Assembly (NCBI GenBank): GCA_051003795.1
Contig: JBPCKZ010000063.1
Location: forward strand, 1 to 18,254
Origin: JALYXS01 sp051003795
Lineage (GTDB): Bacteria; Acidobacteriota; Terriglobia; Bryobacterales; Bryobacteraceae
Direction: 5' to 3'
DNA length: 18,254 nt
Each line of letters opens with the position of its first letter. The stretch's first letter is position 1. Position numbers and translations under genes: made by a program. The notes below the pieces were generated by a model. The model was not told the origin of the DNA. It saw only the letters and a list, made by a program, of their open reading frames with translations, and searched no databases. Of the stretch, positions 1 to 7,800 are shown piece by piece.

Positions 1-120
1 GGCACCCTGAAAGCCAAATATGGATATCCCACAAGCGATTGCCGCTGATACGCCAAAAAATTCACCCAGATTTTACGCTATTCTGCCTGCCTCGAGACTC
101 CACCCAAAGAGTCGTGAGAA
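1..120. other. window edge, no gene recognised
   Basis: No convincing coding region was found here. A short open frame from base 1 reaches a TGA at 46-48 and could be the tail of an upstream gene, but it is too short to identify. In an intact DUF433 gene the first part of the antitoxin would lie just upstream of 121; I could not recognise it, so it is probably deleted or too decayed to see. Confidence 0.3.
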
Positions 121-212
121 ATGCGGGTTAGTGAAGAGGACATTCGTGCCTGCTGGCGTATGCCGCGGAGACGATCGCACACGAGGAAGTGTACGCCTTA
201 AATTCCGAGTAA
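121..212 (+). pseudogene. DUF433 antitoxin remnant (frameshifted)
   Basis: The frame starting at 121 encodes MRVSEEDIRAC. The +2 frame from 153 then encodes LAYAAETIAHEEVYALNSE and stops at TAA 210-212. Joined, they read EEDIRAC-LAYAAETIAHEEV, which resembles the C-terminal helices of DUF433 antitoxins (typically x-EEDIxAxLxYAAxxAxEE). A single missing C near 151-153 (GCCTGCTGG instead of GCCTGCCTGG) would restore one frame. The usual N-terminal half is not recognisable upstream. The stop lies 9 nt before the ATG of a DUF5615 toxin remnant, the normal order for this antitoxin-toxin pair. The match is from memory of the families, with no alignment run. Confidence 0.5.
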
Positions 213-221
213 GCGCGTGAG

Positions 222-354
222 ATGCGCTTTCTCGCCGATGAGAATTGCGATTTCGCAATCGTTGACCTTCACTGGCCGCATCGGTTACCGGGACTTTGGT
301 GCCAAGCTCATTGGCGCTTTTCTCGTATTGCGGCCCGGATCGGTGCGCATTTCG
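222..354 (+). pseudogene. DUF5615 PIN-like toxin remnant (deleted and frameshifted)
   Basis: The ATG at 222 opens with MRFLADENCDFAIV, a typical start of DUF5615 PIN-like toxins; the conserved Asp and Glu of the N-terminal acidic cluster are present. After about 15 residues the resemblance is lost. In another frame, 307-354 encodes LIGAFLVLRPGSVRIS, a typical C-terminal end of the same family (Gly-x-Phe-Val-Val-x-x-Pro-Gly-x-x-Arg-Ile). Intact members are about 110-120 residues, so most of the middle is missing (only about 40 codons separate the two ends) and the frame has shifted. It directly follows the DUF433 remnant. This is best read as a dead toxin gene left by internal deletion. Confidence 0.5.
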
Positions 355-413
355 CCCTCTCTGAACGAGCGATCCACCCGCAGTTATTTACGGGAATGCG
401 CCTTGACGGACGA

Positions 414-1658
414 TCAAACCGGCTGTCGGTCCGGCACTTGCTTCTCTCCCGCCTTCACCGGCAATGGAAAGCTTTTTAATCCAAGCGCCATTAGCGACGC
501 GATCGACGCCATCGCCGCGCTCACGTAGAAAGCCGCGGACCACGTCCCGGAGCTTTCAAATAGCAGCGCGGCCAAACCTCCGCCTATGATCGACGCGATT
601 CCCTTCGCGCTGTACATAAAACTGTAGTTCGAAGCCGCGTTGGCGCCGCCGAAGTAATCGCCTACCGTCGAAGGCAATAGCGACATAACCTCCCCGTAGG
701 TGAAGAATGTCAGAATCAGCGTGATAGTGAAGTAAGTGCCGGAAAGCCGGCCCACGAAAAGAACGCTCAGCAAACAGATCGCTTGCAGACCGAACGCCAT
801 GAACATGGTGATCTCGCGCCCAATCCGGTCGGAAATCCATCCCCAGAACACGCGGCTCACGCCATTAGCCACGCGGTCGAGCGCGAGCGCCGCGGTCAGC
901 GCGGTAATCGTGATACCCCATTCTTTGGCCACCGGACCCGCCTGCGCGGTTACCATCAGTCCGCCGGTCGCCATCATGATGAAGATCAGATAGAGCGCAT
1001 AAAAGTGGGGCGTCCGGAGCATCTCGCCGGTGTTGAACTGCCCCGTGTTACGGCGTACGCGCGGTGAGGCCGCCTTCGATGCGGCCTTCGATTTCAAGAA
1101 GTCGTCGTCCGGATGCCGGAGCACCTGGGCGACCAATAAGATAATCAACCCTTGCGCGATTCCCGTGTAGAAAAACGCCGCGCGGAAACTCTGCCGGATA
1201 ATAATTTTCTGGATCATCGGAATGAACAGCGCGGAGCCGGACCCGAATCCTCCGGCGATAATCCCCGCCGCCAGCCCGCGCTTATCCGGGAACCACTTCA
1301 GCGCGCTTGCCATCGATCCGCTGTAGACGAACGCCGCACCGATTCCGGCGATCGCGTAAAACACGTAAAGCTGCCATTGCGCGTGGATGGCCCCTAGGGC
1401 CGTCCATCCTATTCCGCACAGCACGCCCGCGACGGTCGTGAACACGCGCGGGCCGATGCGGTCGATCAGCCAGCCTTCGAGCGGCATGATCCACGTCTCG
1501 AACATAATGAAGATCGTGAAAGCCCACTGGATGTCCGATAGCTTCCAGTGCATTTCCTGTTGAATTGGCTTGACGAACAGCGTCCAGGCGTATTGAAGAT
1601 TAGCGATCATGATCATCGCCACCACGGAGGCGCCAAGCTGCACCCAGCGGTTTTTCAT
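414..1658 (-). CDS. OxlT-like oxalate:formate antiporter (MFS)
   Basis: The 414-residue protein belongs to the oxalate/formate antiporter (OFA) branch of the major facilitator superfamily and should lie in the cytoplasmic membrane. It has the usual length, about twelve hydrophobic segments and a charged central loop near residues 183-210. It can be followed along OxlT of Oxalobacter: NLQYAWTLF near 20, the WFPDKRGLAAG loop at 122-132, GEMLRTPHF near 211-219, and the closing GGGLAA. The two substrate-binding charges of OxlT appear conserved, as Arg269 in NGVSRVFWG and Lys352 in YSAKGIAS, so a dicarboxylate/monocarboxylate exchange role is likely. The exact substrate is inferred. Its ATG overlaps the TGA of the response regulator gene (ATGA, 1655-1658), so it is probably translationally coupled as the last gene of the operon. 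No oxalate-degrading enzymes are visible in the window. Confidence 0.85.
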   Translation of the reverse strand: MKNRWVQLGASVVAMIMIANLQYAWTLFVKPIQQEMHWKLSDIQWAFTIFIMFETWIMPLEGWLIDRIGPRVFTTVAGVLCGIGWTALGAIHAQWQLYVFYAIAGIGAAFVYSGSMASALKWFPDKRGLAAGIIAGGFGSGSALFIPMIQKIIIRQSFRAAFFYTGIAQGLIILLVAQVLRHPDDDFLKSKAASKAASPRVRRNTGQFNTGEMLRTPHFYALYLIFIMMATGGLMVTAQAGPVAKEWGITITALTAALALDRVANGVSRVFWGWISDRIGREITMFMAFGLQAICLLSVLFVGRLSGTYFTITLILTFFTYGEVMSLLPSTVGDYFGGANAASNYSFMYSAKGIASIIGGGLAALLFESSGTWSAAFYVSAAMASIASLMALGLKSFPLPVKAGEKQVPDRQPV

Positions 1659-2326
1659 CGCGATTCCGGCTCGGCGGCGGGACCATCCTGCAAGCGCCTT
1701 TCGAGCGCGATCCGAACCAACTGGCTGCGCGTGCGGACGCCGGTCTTATCGAACAACTGTTGCATTACCCACTTCACGGCCGTTTCCGCGATATTCAGTT
1801 TCGTGGCGATCTCCTTATTGGTCAAGCCCTCGAACACGGCTTTCAATACGGCGCGCTCGCGCGCGTTCAGAGGCTGCGCGGTCCGCCGCTCTTCCGACCT
1901 TTCGCTCGCGCCCGCAATGAGTGAGCGGACGGCGCCTGAATCGAGCCACGTCTCGCCGCTCATTACCTTGTGAATCGCTTCGACGAGCTGCGCGGGCGGG
2001 CTATGCTTCAGAAAGATTCCAGACGCTCCGTTTTCCAGCGCGCCCAAGGTATCCGAATCGCTCATTCCGGCGGTCACCATTAAGACACGGAGTTCGAATC
2101 CTTTTTCCTTCGCCAGACGGATGAAATCCGATCCTTGCTCCTGGCCGAGATCGTAATCGAGCAGCACTACGTCGGCTGGTTCCACGGTCAAATTCGCGAG
2201 CGCCTCGGCGACGGATGCGCAGTTCCCGGCGATGCGGAAGTCAGGCTCGGCCTCGAGCAACCGGCTGAGCCCCTCCCGGAACAGGCTGTGGTCGTCCACC
2301 AATAGAATCCGGATGTCCTGGCCCAT
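1655..2326 (-). CDS. NarL/LuxR-type response regulator
   Basis: The 223-residue protein is a two-component response regulator and cytoplasmic DNA-binding protein. The receiver domain (about 5-120) has the acidic pair Asp11-Asp12 in LLVDDHSLFREGL, the phosphoacceptor Asp57 in VVLLDYDLG, Thr85 in VLMVTAG and Lys107 in IFLKHSPP. The C-terminal LuxR-type helix-turn-helix (about 153-215) reads LNARERAVLKAVFEGLTNKE followed by IAxKLNIAETAVKWVM. The start at 2326 is chosen because MGQDIRILLVDD is the normal start of the fold; the frame is open upstream to 2401 but that part only mirrors kinase coding sequence. The start lies inside the 3' end of the kinase gene (86-nt overlap) and the stop overlaps the antiporter start by 4 nt. 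The partner kinase is the upstream gene, and the antiporter is the obvious candidate target. Confidence 0.9.
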   Translation of the reverse strand: MGQDIRILLVDDHSLFREGLSRLLEAEPDFRIAGNCASVAEALANLTVEPADVVLLDYDLGQEQGSDFIRLAKEKGFELRVLMVTAGMSDSDTLGALENGASGIFLKHSPPAQLVEAIHKVMSGETWLDSGAVRSLIAGASERSEERRTAQPLNARERAVLKAVFEGLTNKEIATKLNIAETAVKWVMQQLFDKTGVRTRSQLVRIALERRLQDGPAAEPESR

Positions 2327-3722
2327 AAGTTTCTTTGCCGTTGCCTGGAAGCGCGGCGGAAAGCTCCACGATGAAGCGGGAGCCGCCCGGCTCGGGCTCA
2401 TATTTTAAATCCCCTCGAAACGAACGCATGAATGCGCGCGACAAATATAAACCGAGGCCCGTCGCGTGAGCCCCTTGTTGAAACGGCTGAAACAACCGGT
2501 CCGGAGCGGGCACGCCTCCGCCGGTATCCCGGAATTGTACGACGATCCGGCCCTCCTCGCTTCGCGCATTCACCGTAAGCTCGCGGACCGGCCGCTCCAA
2601 CATCGCGCGCTCCGCGTTCTTGGCGAGGTTCAGGAATACCTGCATCAGGCTTTGACGGTCGGCCCACACGGCGGGGAGATCCGGCTCCACGGTCCAGCGG
2701 ACTGCCACGCCTTCCTCCCGCAACGAAGGCTCGATTACGATTCGCAGCTCCTCGAGAAGAGAATTCAGGTCGATTGACGAAGCCTGATCGGCCGTCTGGC
2801 GCAGATCCATCGCTGCGATCTTTTCGAGCGCGACAATCAGCGTTCCGAGCGCTTGAAAATCCTTATTGTTCGCCAGCGCCCCGTTTCGCGCAAGATTCGC
2901 ATGGACCACCGCGATCGCGCCGCAGACGTTTCGAACTTCATGCGAAACCGCTCCCACCAGGATTCGCGAACCCGCGAGAAGTTGATGCAAACTGAACTCC
3001 TCCCGCGTGCGCAGTTCTTCCGAAGTATCCACCACCATCGCGGCCAACCGGGAACCGGCGCTCGTCGCGTAAGTGGAGAACCAGACGTCCGCAAGAAAGA
3101 CCTCGCCGTTGCGGCGCCGGCCCCGGCACTGCATTACCGTGCGGAACGCCTGTCGTGAATCGCCGGGCGATGAAACGTTCACCAGCGCGGGAAGATAATC
3201 GCGGATCGACTGGCCGGCGAGCGTTCCCGGCTCGCGGGCGAACAGGCGATGCGCGGCATCGTTCGCCAGCAGCACCCGGCCCTCCCCATTCGTCGTGAAG
3301 ATGGCGGCCGGACTGCTCTCGACCAGCACTTTGAGCTGCTCCTCCGCTTCTCGGCGCGCCAGAATCTCCGTCTCGATCTCCTGTAGATGTTGCAGCGCGG
3401 CTTGGCGGTTGCGAACCGACTCGTACACGAAAAGACCCATCCCGAAGAACGCGGCGAAGATGAGTATGTCGCGCGGGATGCCGGATTCGGGAAACCATTC
3501 GAATGTGTCGAAATTTTCGGTAAGAACCGTGCAAAGCGCCGCCACCGCGCCGATTTCCCAGCGCTTCAGCGCACTGCCCGCCAGTAGCATGGGGAAGAGA
3601 TACAGAAAGCCGAGCGGGATGTTCCCTTCCACGCGCCAATCGATGAACGCAATTGCCGCGATCATCGACCCGGCCCGCGCGAGCACGGCCCGGCGGCTGC
3701 CTCGAAGCAGAAAGAACAGCAT
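2241..3722 (-). CDS. membrane PAS-domain sensor histidine kinase
   Basis: With the start at 3722 the protein has 493 residues. The N-terminal part (about 15-105) holds roughly three membrane segments and resembles small membrane sensor modules of soil-bacterial kinases. A coiled stretch (about 105-130) leads to a PAS domain (about 131-240, beginning LVESSPAAIFTTNGEGRVLL). The dimerisation box has His261 in VSHEVRN. The ATP-binding domain has the N box around Asn369 (NLAKNAERA), the G1 box DTGGGVP (399-405) and the G2 box GLGLYLS (422-428). The tail after about residue 460 is low in complexity because it overlaps the regulator gene in another frame. The frame is open upstream to 3893, with ATGs at 3782 and 3773; 3722 is preferred because the sequence before it is polar and proline-rich and lacks kinase character. 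The ligand is unknown. Confidence 0.85.
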   Translation of the reverse strand: MLFFLLRGSRRAVLARAGSMIAAIAFIDWRVEGNIPLGFLYLFPMLLAGSALKRWEIGAVAALCTVLTENFDTFEWFPESGIPRDILIFAAFFGMGLFVYESVRNRQAALQHLQEIETEILARREAEEQLKVLVESSPAAIFTTNGEGRVLLANDAAHRLFAREPGTLAGQSIRDYLPALVNVSSPGDSRQAFRTVMQCRGRRRNGEVFLADVWFSTYATSAGSRLAAMVVDTSEELRTREEFSLHQLLAGSRILVGAVSHEVRNVCGAIAVVHANLARNGALANNKDFQALGTLIVALEKIAAMDLRQTADQASSIDLNSLLEELRIVIEPSLREEGVAVRWTVEPDLPAVWADRQSLMQVFLNLAKNAERAMLERPVRELTVNARSEEGRIVVQFRDTGGGVPAPDRLFQPFQQGAHATGLGLYLSRAFMRSFRGDLKYEPEPGGSRFIVELSAALPGNGKETYGPGHPDSIGGRPQPVPGGAQPVARGRA

Positions 3723-3809
3723 GGAAGGAGTGGGCGCGGGCGTGTTGGATGCGTCGCCGCGCGCTGATCTCATTCTAGGCATGGAGGTCCGTCGAAGTAC
3801 CAAAATAGC

Positions 3810-3845
3810 TGAAAGATAGGCGGGGGCGGATGAAAGATAGCCGGG
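3810..3845. promoter_or_regulatory. paired direct repeat in divergent intergenic region
   Basis: Two copies of TGAAAGATAG followed by one variable base and CGGG lie at 3810-3824 and 3831-3845, starting 21 bp apart (two helical turns). They sit between the divergent kinase (start 3722) and DedA-rhodanese (start 3899) genes. Same-face tandem sites of this kind often bind a dimeric regulator. The neighbouring response regulator is one candidate, but nothing in the sequence proves binding. Confidence 0.35.
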
Positions 3846-3898
3846 AGATGAATCTTCGCCCATCGCCGCGGAGTCGAATTCCCGATGGATCAAACTCC

Positions 3899-4699
3899 AT
3901 GGATCACACGCTCGCGTTTCTGATTCGGCACGGCTACTCGGTTATTTTCCTCTGGATACTGGCCGAGCAAGGCGCTCTTCCGCTGCCATCGATTCCGTTG
4001 CTGCTAGCGGCCGGCGCCCTCATTCGCGCGGATCGCCTCAGCGGAGCCTTGGCGTTGTCCTGCGCGATTGCCGCCTGCATGTTCGCGGACAACGTCTGGT
4101 TCCAACTCGGCCGGCATCGCGGAGCGGCGGTGCTTCGCTTTCTCTGCCGCATCGCGCTCGAACCCGACTCGTGCGTTCGTAAAACGGAAAACGTCTTTGT
4201 CCGTTACGGCAGCCGTTCGCTCCTTCTCGCGAAGTTCGTTCCCGGCCTGAATGCCGCCGCCGCGCCGCTGGCTGGCATCTCGGGGATGAGCCTGCCCCGA
4301 TTCTTGATCTTCGATGTGCTCGGGTCGCTGGTGTGGAGTTTCAGTTACGTCGGCTTGGGGTTCGTGTTCAGCAACCAGTTGGAAATCGTCGCCGCTTACG
4401 CGGTGCAAATGGGCGCGTGGCTTCTGCTGTTCGTCGCGGTGTTGCTTGGCCTATGGATCGCCTGGAAGTACACTCAGCGCCGCAAATTTCTGCGGAAGCT
4501 TGCCATCGCAAGAATCACTCCTCGGGAGCTCAAAAGCAAGCTGGATGCGGGCGACGAAGTAATGATCGTGGATCTCCGAAGCGCTCTAGCCGGCGACGAG
4601 GATTCCATCCCCGGAGCCCTCCGCATTTCGATCGAAGAGCTGACCGGCCGCCACCAGGAAATTCCGCGCGACCGGGATATCGTTCTCTATTGCAGTTGA
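3899..4699 (+). CDS. DedA-family membrane protein fused to rhodanese (in-frame TGA at catalytic Cys)
   Basis: Residues 1-195 form a DedA/SNARE-associated membrane domain: AEQGALPLPSIPLLLAAGAL near 22-41, the re-entrant-loop-like segment RYGSRSLLLAKFVPGLNA (102-119) and PLAG, with closing membrane helices near 138-190. A rhodanese domain starts near 204 (ITPRELKSKLDAG), with VDLR near 224 and IPGALRI near 237. The frame meets TGA at 4697-4699 right after IVLYCS (residue 266). Without the TGA the loop would read C-S-X-P-N-E-A-S-S-A-R, and X aligns with the catalytic Cys of GlpE-type rhodaneses. The same frame continues to TAA at 4889-4891, giving 330 residues. The start at 3899 (MDHTLAFLIRHGYS) fits the usual N terminus; in-frame ATGs at 3830 and 3848 would add a polar tail. 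Either the TGA is read as selenocysteine or the gene is freshly broken. A DedA-only product truncated within the rhodanese is the default reading. Confidence 0.85.
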   Translation: MDHTLAFLIRHGYSVIFLWILAEQGALPLPSIPLLLAAGALIRADRLSGALALSCAIAACMFADNVWFQLGRHRGAAVLRFLCRIALEPDSCVRKTENVFVRYGSRSLLLAKFVPGLNAAAAPLAGISGMSLPRFLIFDVLGSLVWSFSYVGLGFVFSNQLEIVAAYAVQMGAWLLLFVAVLLGLWIAWKYTQRRKFLRKLAIARITPRELKSKLDAGDEVMIVDLRSALAGDEDSIPGALRISIEELTGRHQEIPRDRDIVLYCS

Positions 4700-4732
4700 C
4701 CCAACGAAGCCTCGAGCGCCCGTGCGGCGCTC
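4697..4732 (+). promoter_or_regulatory. candidate UGA recoding site with bSECIS-like hairpin
   Basis: The TGA at 4697-4699 is followed, after 14 nt, by a perfect 7-bp stem GAGCGCC/GGCGCTC (4714-4720 with 4726-4732) closed by the loop CGTGC (4721-4725). The loop lies 21 nt after the TGA and its second base is G, followed by T. This agrees with the general bacterial SECIS description: an apical loop within about 16-37 nt of the UGA and a G among the first loop bases. GC-rich DNA makes chance hairpins common, so this alone is weak; it gains weight from the position of the TGA. There is no T run after it, so it does not look like a terminator. Confidence 0.4.
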
Positions 4733-4891
4733 ATGTTGAAACGGCGGGGGATCACGCGCGTCCGCCCGCTCCAAGGCGGAGTGGATTCCTGGCGCAAGCT
4801 GATGAACGAGCGGTCAGAAGTAGAACTTCAAGCCGACCTGCATCGTCCGGGGATTCCCGATCGTGCTGCCGATGACGCCAAACGACGTTAA
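4700..4891 (+). other. continuation of the rhodanese frame after the TGA
   Basis: In the same frame, 4700-4888 encodes PNEASSARAALMLKRRG, then ITRVRPLQGGVDSWRKL and a short tail, ending at TAA 4889-4891. This is the missing second half of a rhodanese: the rest of the active-site loop, the SSARAA helix, and the GG-V-D-x-W motif just before the end of the domain. The sense continues with no frameshift, which shows that the reading frame is either still used or was lost very recently. The last 78 nt overlap the 3' end of the convergent receptor gene. Confidence 0.6.
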
Positions 4892-7800
4892 GTTCGTCAA
4901 GCTCCGCGCAGGCGTGTTGAAATTGGCGTGGTTAAACGCGTTATACATCTCCAGGCGTAAATCGACGTACTTCTTCTCCGTCAGGTGAAACTGTTTCCCA
5001 ATGGTCAGATCCAAATTTTTGTAGCCGGGCCCGATTTCAGTTCCCTTCCCGGCGTTTCCGAATGCGCCGGGCGCGGCGTTTCCATACTGGCATTTGCCGT
5101 CGTTCTGCCCCGGCGTAGTGCAGAGAGAGACGTCGTCGCCAAACCAATGGTCGATATTCGAATTTTTGTAATCGAACGCGCCGTACCGGTTGGCGCGCAG
5201 CGAGCCGCGCACGATCTGATTACTGGAGTCTCGGCCGTTGATAGTCATGGGGAAGCCGGAATGGATACTCACGATCGAGTTCACCTTCCAGCCCCCAAGG
5301 GCCAAGTCGGCCGCCCGATTCATATTCTTTCCGAATGTCCGGTTCCGGCCCACGGGAATGTCGTAGTTGCCGCCGAAGCTGAAGACGTGCGTCGCATCGA
5401 AAAATGCCCGCCCGTAATCGCCGTGCCGGTTATAGGCGTTCTGCCAGTACGCGCCTTCCGACGCGGTCGAACCGCCCGAGCCGTAATAGCCGAGATTATC
5501 CGTCATGGTCTTGCTGAACGTGTACGAGGCGACGAAATCCAATCCCATGCCGTAGCGTTTTCGGACGCTCGCCTGAAGTCCGTTGTAGTTCATCGTGGAG
5601 CTCGAATCGGTTCCGCTGATGTTGGTGATCAGCGGGGCGACGCCGTACAGCGGCCGCCGTGTCTGCAAGGGCGCCCACGTGGAGGGATCGCCCACGCCGG
5701 GCAGCGGCTGATTGTACTCGCGGGGATCCACCAGATGCGTTCCCTTCTGGCCAACGTATCCGGTCGTCAGCGATAAGCTGTTCGTGAACTCGTATTCGAT
5801 GGTGAAATTGTACTGCTGAATGAATGCCGGCCGCAGGTCGGGGTTCCAGGCCCGGATCTGGCCGGAAACCGCGGAAAGCGGCTGGACATCCGTGAAGCCC
5901 GTCTGGATGCTTCCGGGCGTGCGCGCGTCGAAGGTGACGGCGGACTCGAAGAAGTACGGCGGATTCAAAGGCAATCGGAGATTCGCGCCGGTCCCTTCCA
6001 TGTAGCTGGTGATGCCATATCCGCCGCGCACGACGAATTTATTGCTCAGCATGCCGGGTGTCCACGCGAATCCAAGCCTGGGTTCGAACTGCTTCCAGTA
6101 AGACTTGTACAGGGCGCGGCTGTTTCCGTTCTTTCCAGCAAAAAGCTCTTGCCCGGTTTGGAGATTGAAGTTGGCTTCCAGGTTGTTCACTTCGTATACC
6201 GGCTGCGTGTATTCCCAGCGCACGCCCAGATTCAACGTGAGATTCGATCGCACGTGAAAATCGTCCTGCACGAAGACGCCGTCGCGCCATTGCCTGTGGC
6301 CCCAAAATCCGGTCTGGCTCCCGCGGCCTTTGGTATGCAGCAGATCGAGCAGAAAGTCGGCGTAACCGTTGCCTGTATAAGTGCCGTCGTAGCCGAAATT
6401 GCCAAGCAGCCCGTTGTTGCCGGCGTAGAAGCGATTTTCCTGATAACGCAGGAAATTGAACCCCGTCTTTAGCGAGTGACGTCCGACTTGCTTGGTAAAG
6501 TCGTCGCTAAAGTGGTAATCGTTATCGAACTCCTTGCTGTCCGTGGCGGAAGAGCCGATGCTGAAATCGCCGAAGCTGATTGAGCTGATGCCCGTAATTG
6601 GCTGACCGCCGGGGATGCCTAGTTTCTGGTTGCCGGTGGCTCCGAACTTGCCGCCGATATCGCTGGTGTTCACCAGGACCCCAACACGGGTGAAACCGAC
6701 GCGCGCTTCGTTGATTGCCGTCGGCGACAACGTGTGCGTCCAGTTGATTACGCCGGCGGTGGTGGGCGCGATGGTGGGAGCCGTCAGCGAAGTGGGTAGC
6801 GAAAGACGCGACGATCCCGAATAGTAGCGATCTATCGAAAACCGGCCGAATATGGTGTCCTTTTCGCCAAGGCGGTAATCCACGCGGGCATCGGCCTGAT
6901 CGTTATTCGTGTAGCCGGCGCTGCTCGAAAGGTAGTTGCCGTTGTAGCCCTGGGGTCCAGTTCCCGAGTGATTGGGAAGCGGGTAAAGCGAGGGGTCCGC
7001 GAACAAGGCCTTGGCCGCGGGGTTCACGATGCGGCTGGCCGGGATAACGTTGCCCGGGAATGGTTTGCCGGTCAATGGATCGAGGATGTTCTGACTCGCA
7101 TACGGCGACAGGTCGCCGTTACGGAGCGATTGCGGCACCACTGTCGCGGACGAGGGTCCGCTGTTGCGCGCTTTGGTGCCTTGATAATCCACGAAGAAGA
7201 AAAGCCGGTCGCGCTTGACCGGACCGCCTAAAGTGCCGCCGTATATGTTCTGGTGATAGGCTTGCTTGGCCGCGCCATTCCGGTTGTTGAAGAAGCTGTT
7301 GGCGTTCAAACGGTCGTTCTGGAAGAATTCGAAGGCGTTACCGTGGAACTCGTTGCTGCCGCTCTTGGTCGACATATTGACGATCGCGCCATTGCCATTG
7401 CCGAATTCCGCGCTCCCGTTGCCGGTGAGCACCTGCATTTCCTGAAGTGCGTCGACATTGGGGTTGTAACCGACCAGATTATCGATCGGCTCGTTGATAT
7501 CCACGCCATCCAGCAGGAAGTTATTGCTTTGCTCGCGGTTGCCGTTCACGTAAGGGCGCCCGCCGCCGAACTGCCGCGGGCCAGTGAAGGAGCCCGGATT
7601 CGGAGTCACCGCGCCCGGCGCGAGCAGGGTCAGCTGCGTGAAATTGCGGCCATTCACGGGCAGATCCGCCGCATCTTTTGCGCTAATGATCGCGCCGGTC
7701 TGCGCACTTTCCGTCTGCAGAACGGGTGCCGCGCCGCTCACTTCCATGCTTTCCGAAACTTGGCCCAGCACCATCGATACATCGATGCGGGCGGTCTGAT

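Noticed and set aside
222..479. Open frame of 85 codons taken as an intact small protein
   Set aside because: Only its first 14 or so residues look like DUF5615, and the matching C-terminus lies in another frame, so it is a broken gene and not a new small protein.
2938..3639. Minus-strand open frame (233 codons) inside the kinase gene
   Set aside because: It lies in another frame of the kinase; its arginine- and glycine-rich translation is typical of out-of-frame reading and has no motif.
4697..4699. General reassignment of TGA as a sense codon
   Set aside because: Several well-supported genes in the window end with TGA at sensible places, including the regulator, both receptors and the secreted esterase.
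4714..4732. Hairpin after the TGA read as an intrinsic terminator of a truncated DedA gene
   Set aside because: The stem is good, but it is followed by ATGTTGAAACGG with no T run, so a Rho-independent terminator is not supported.
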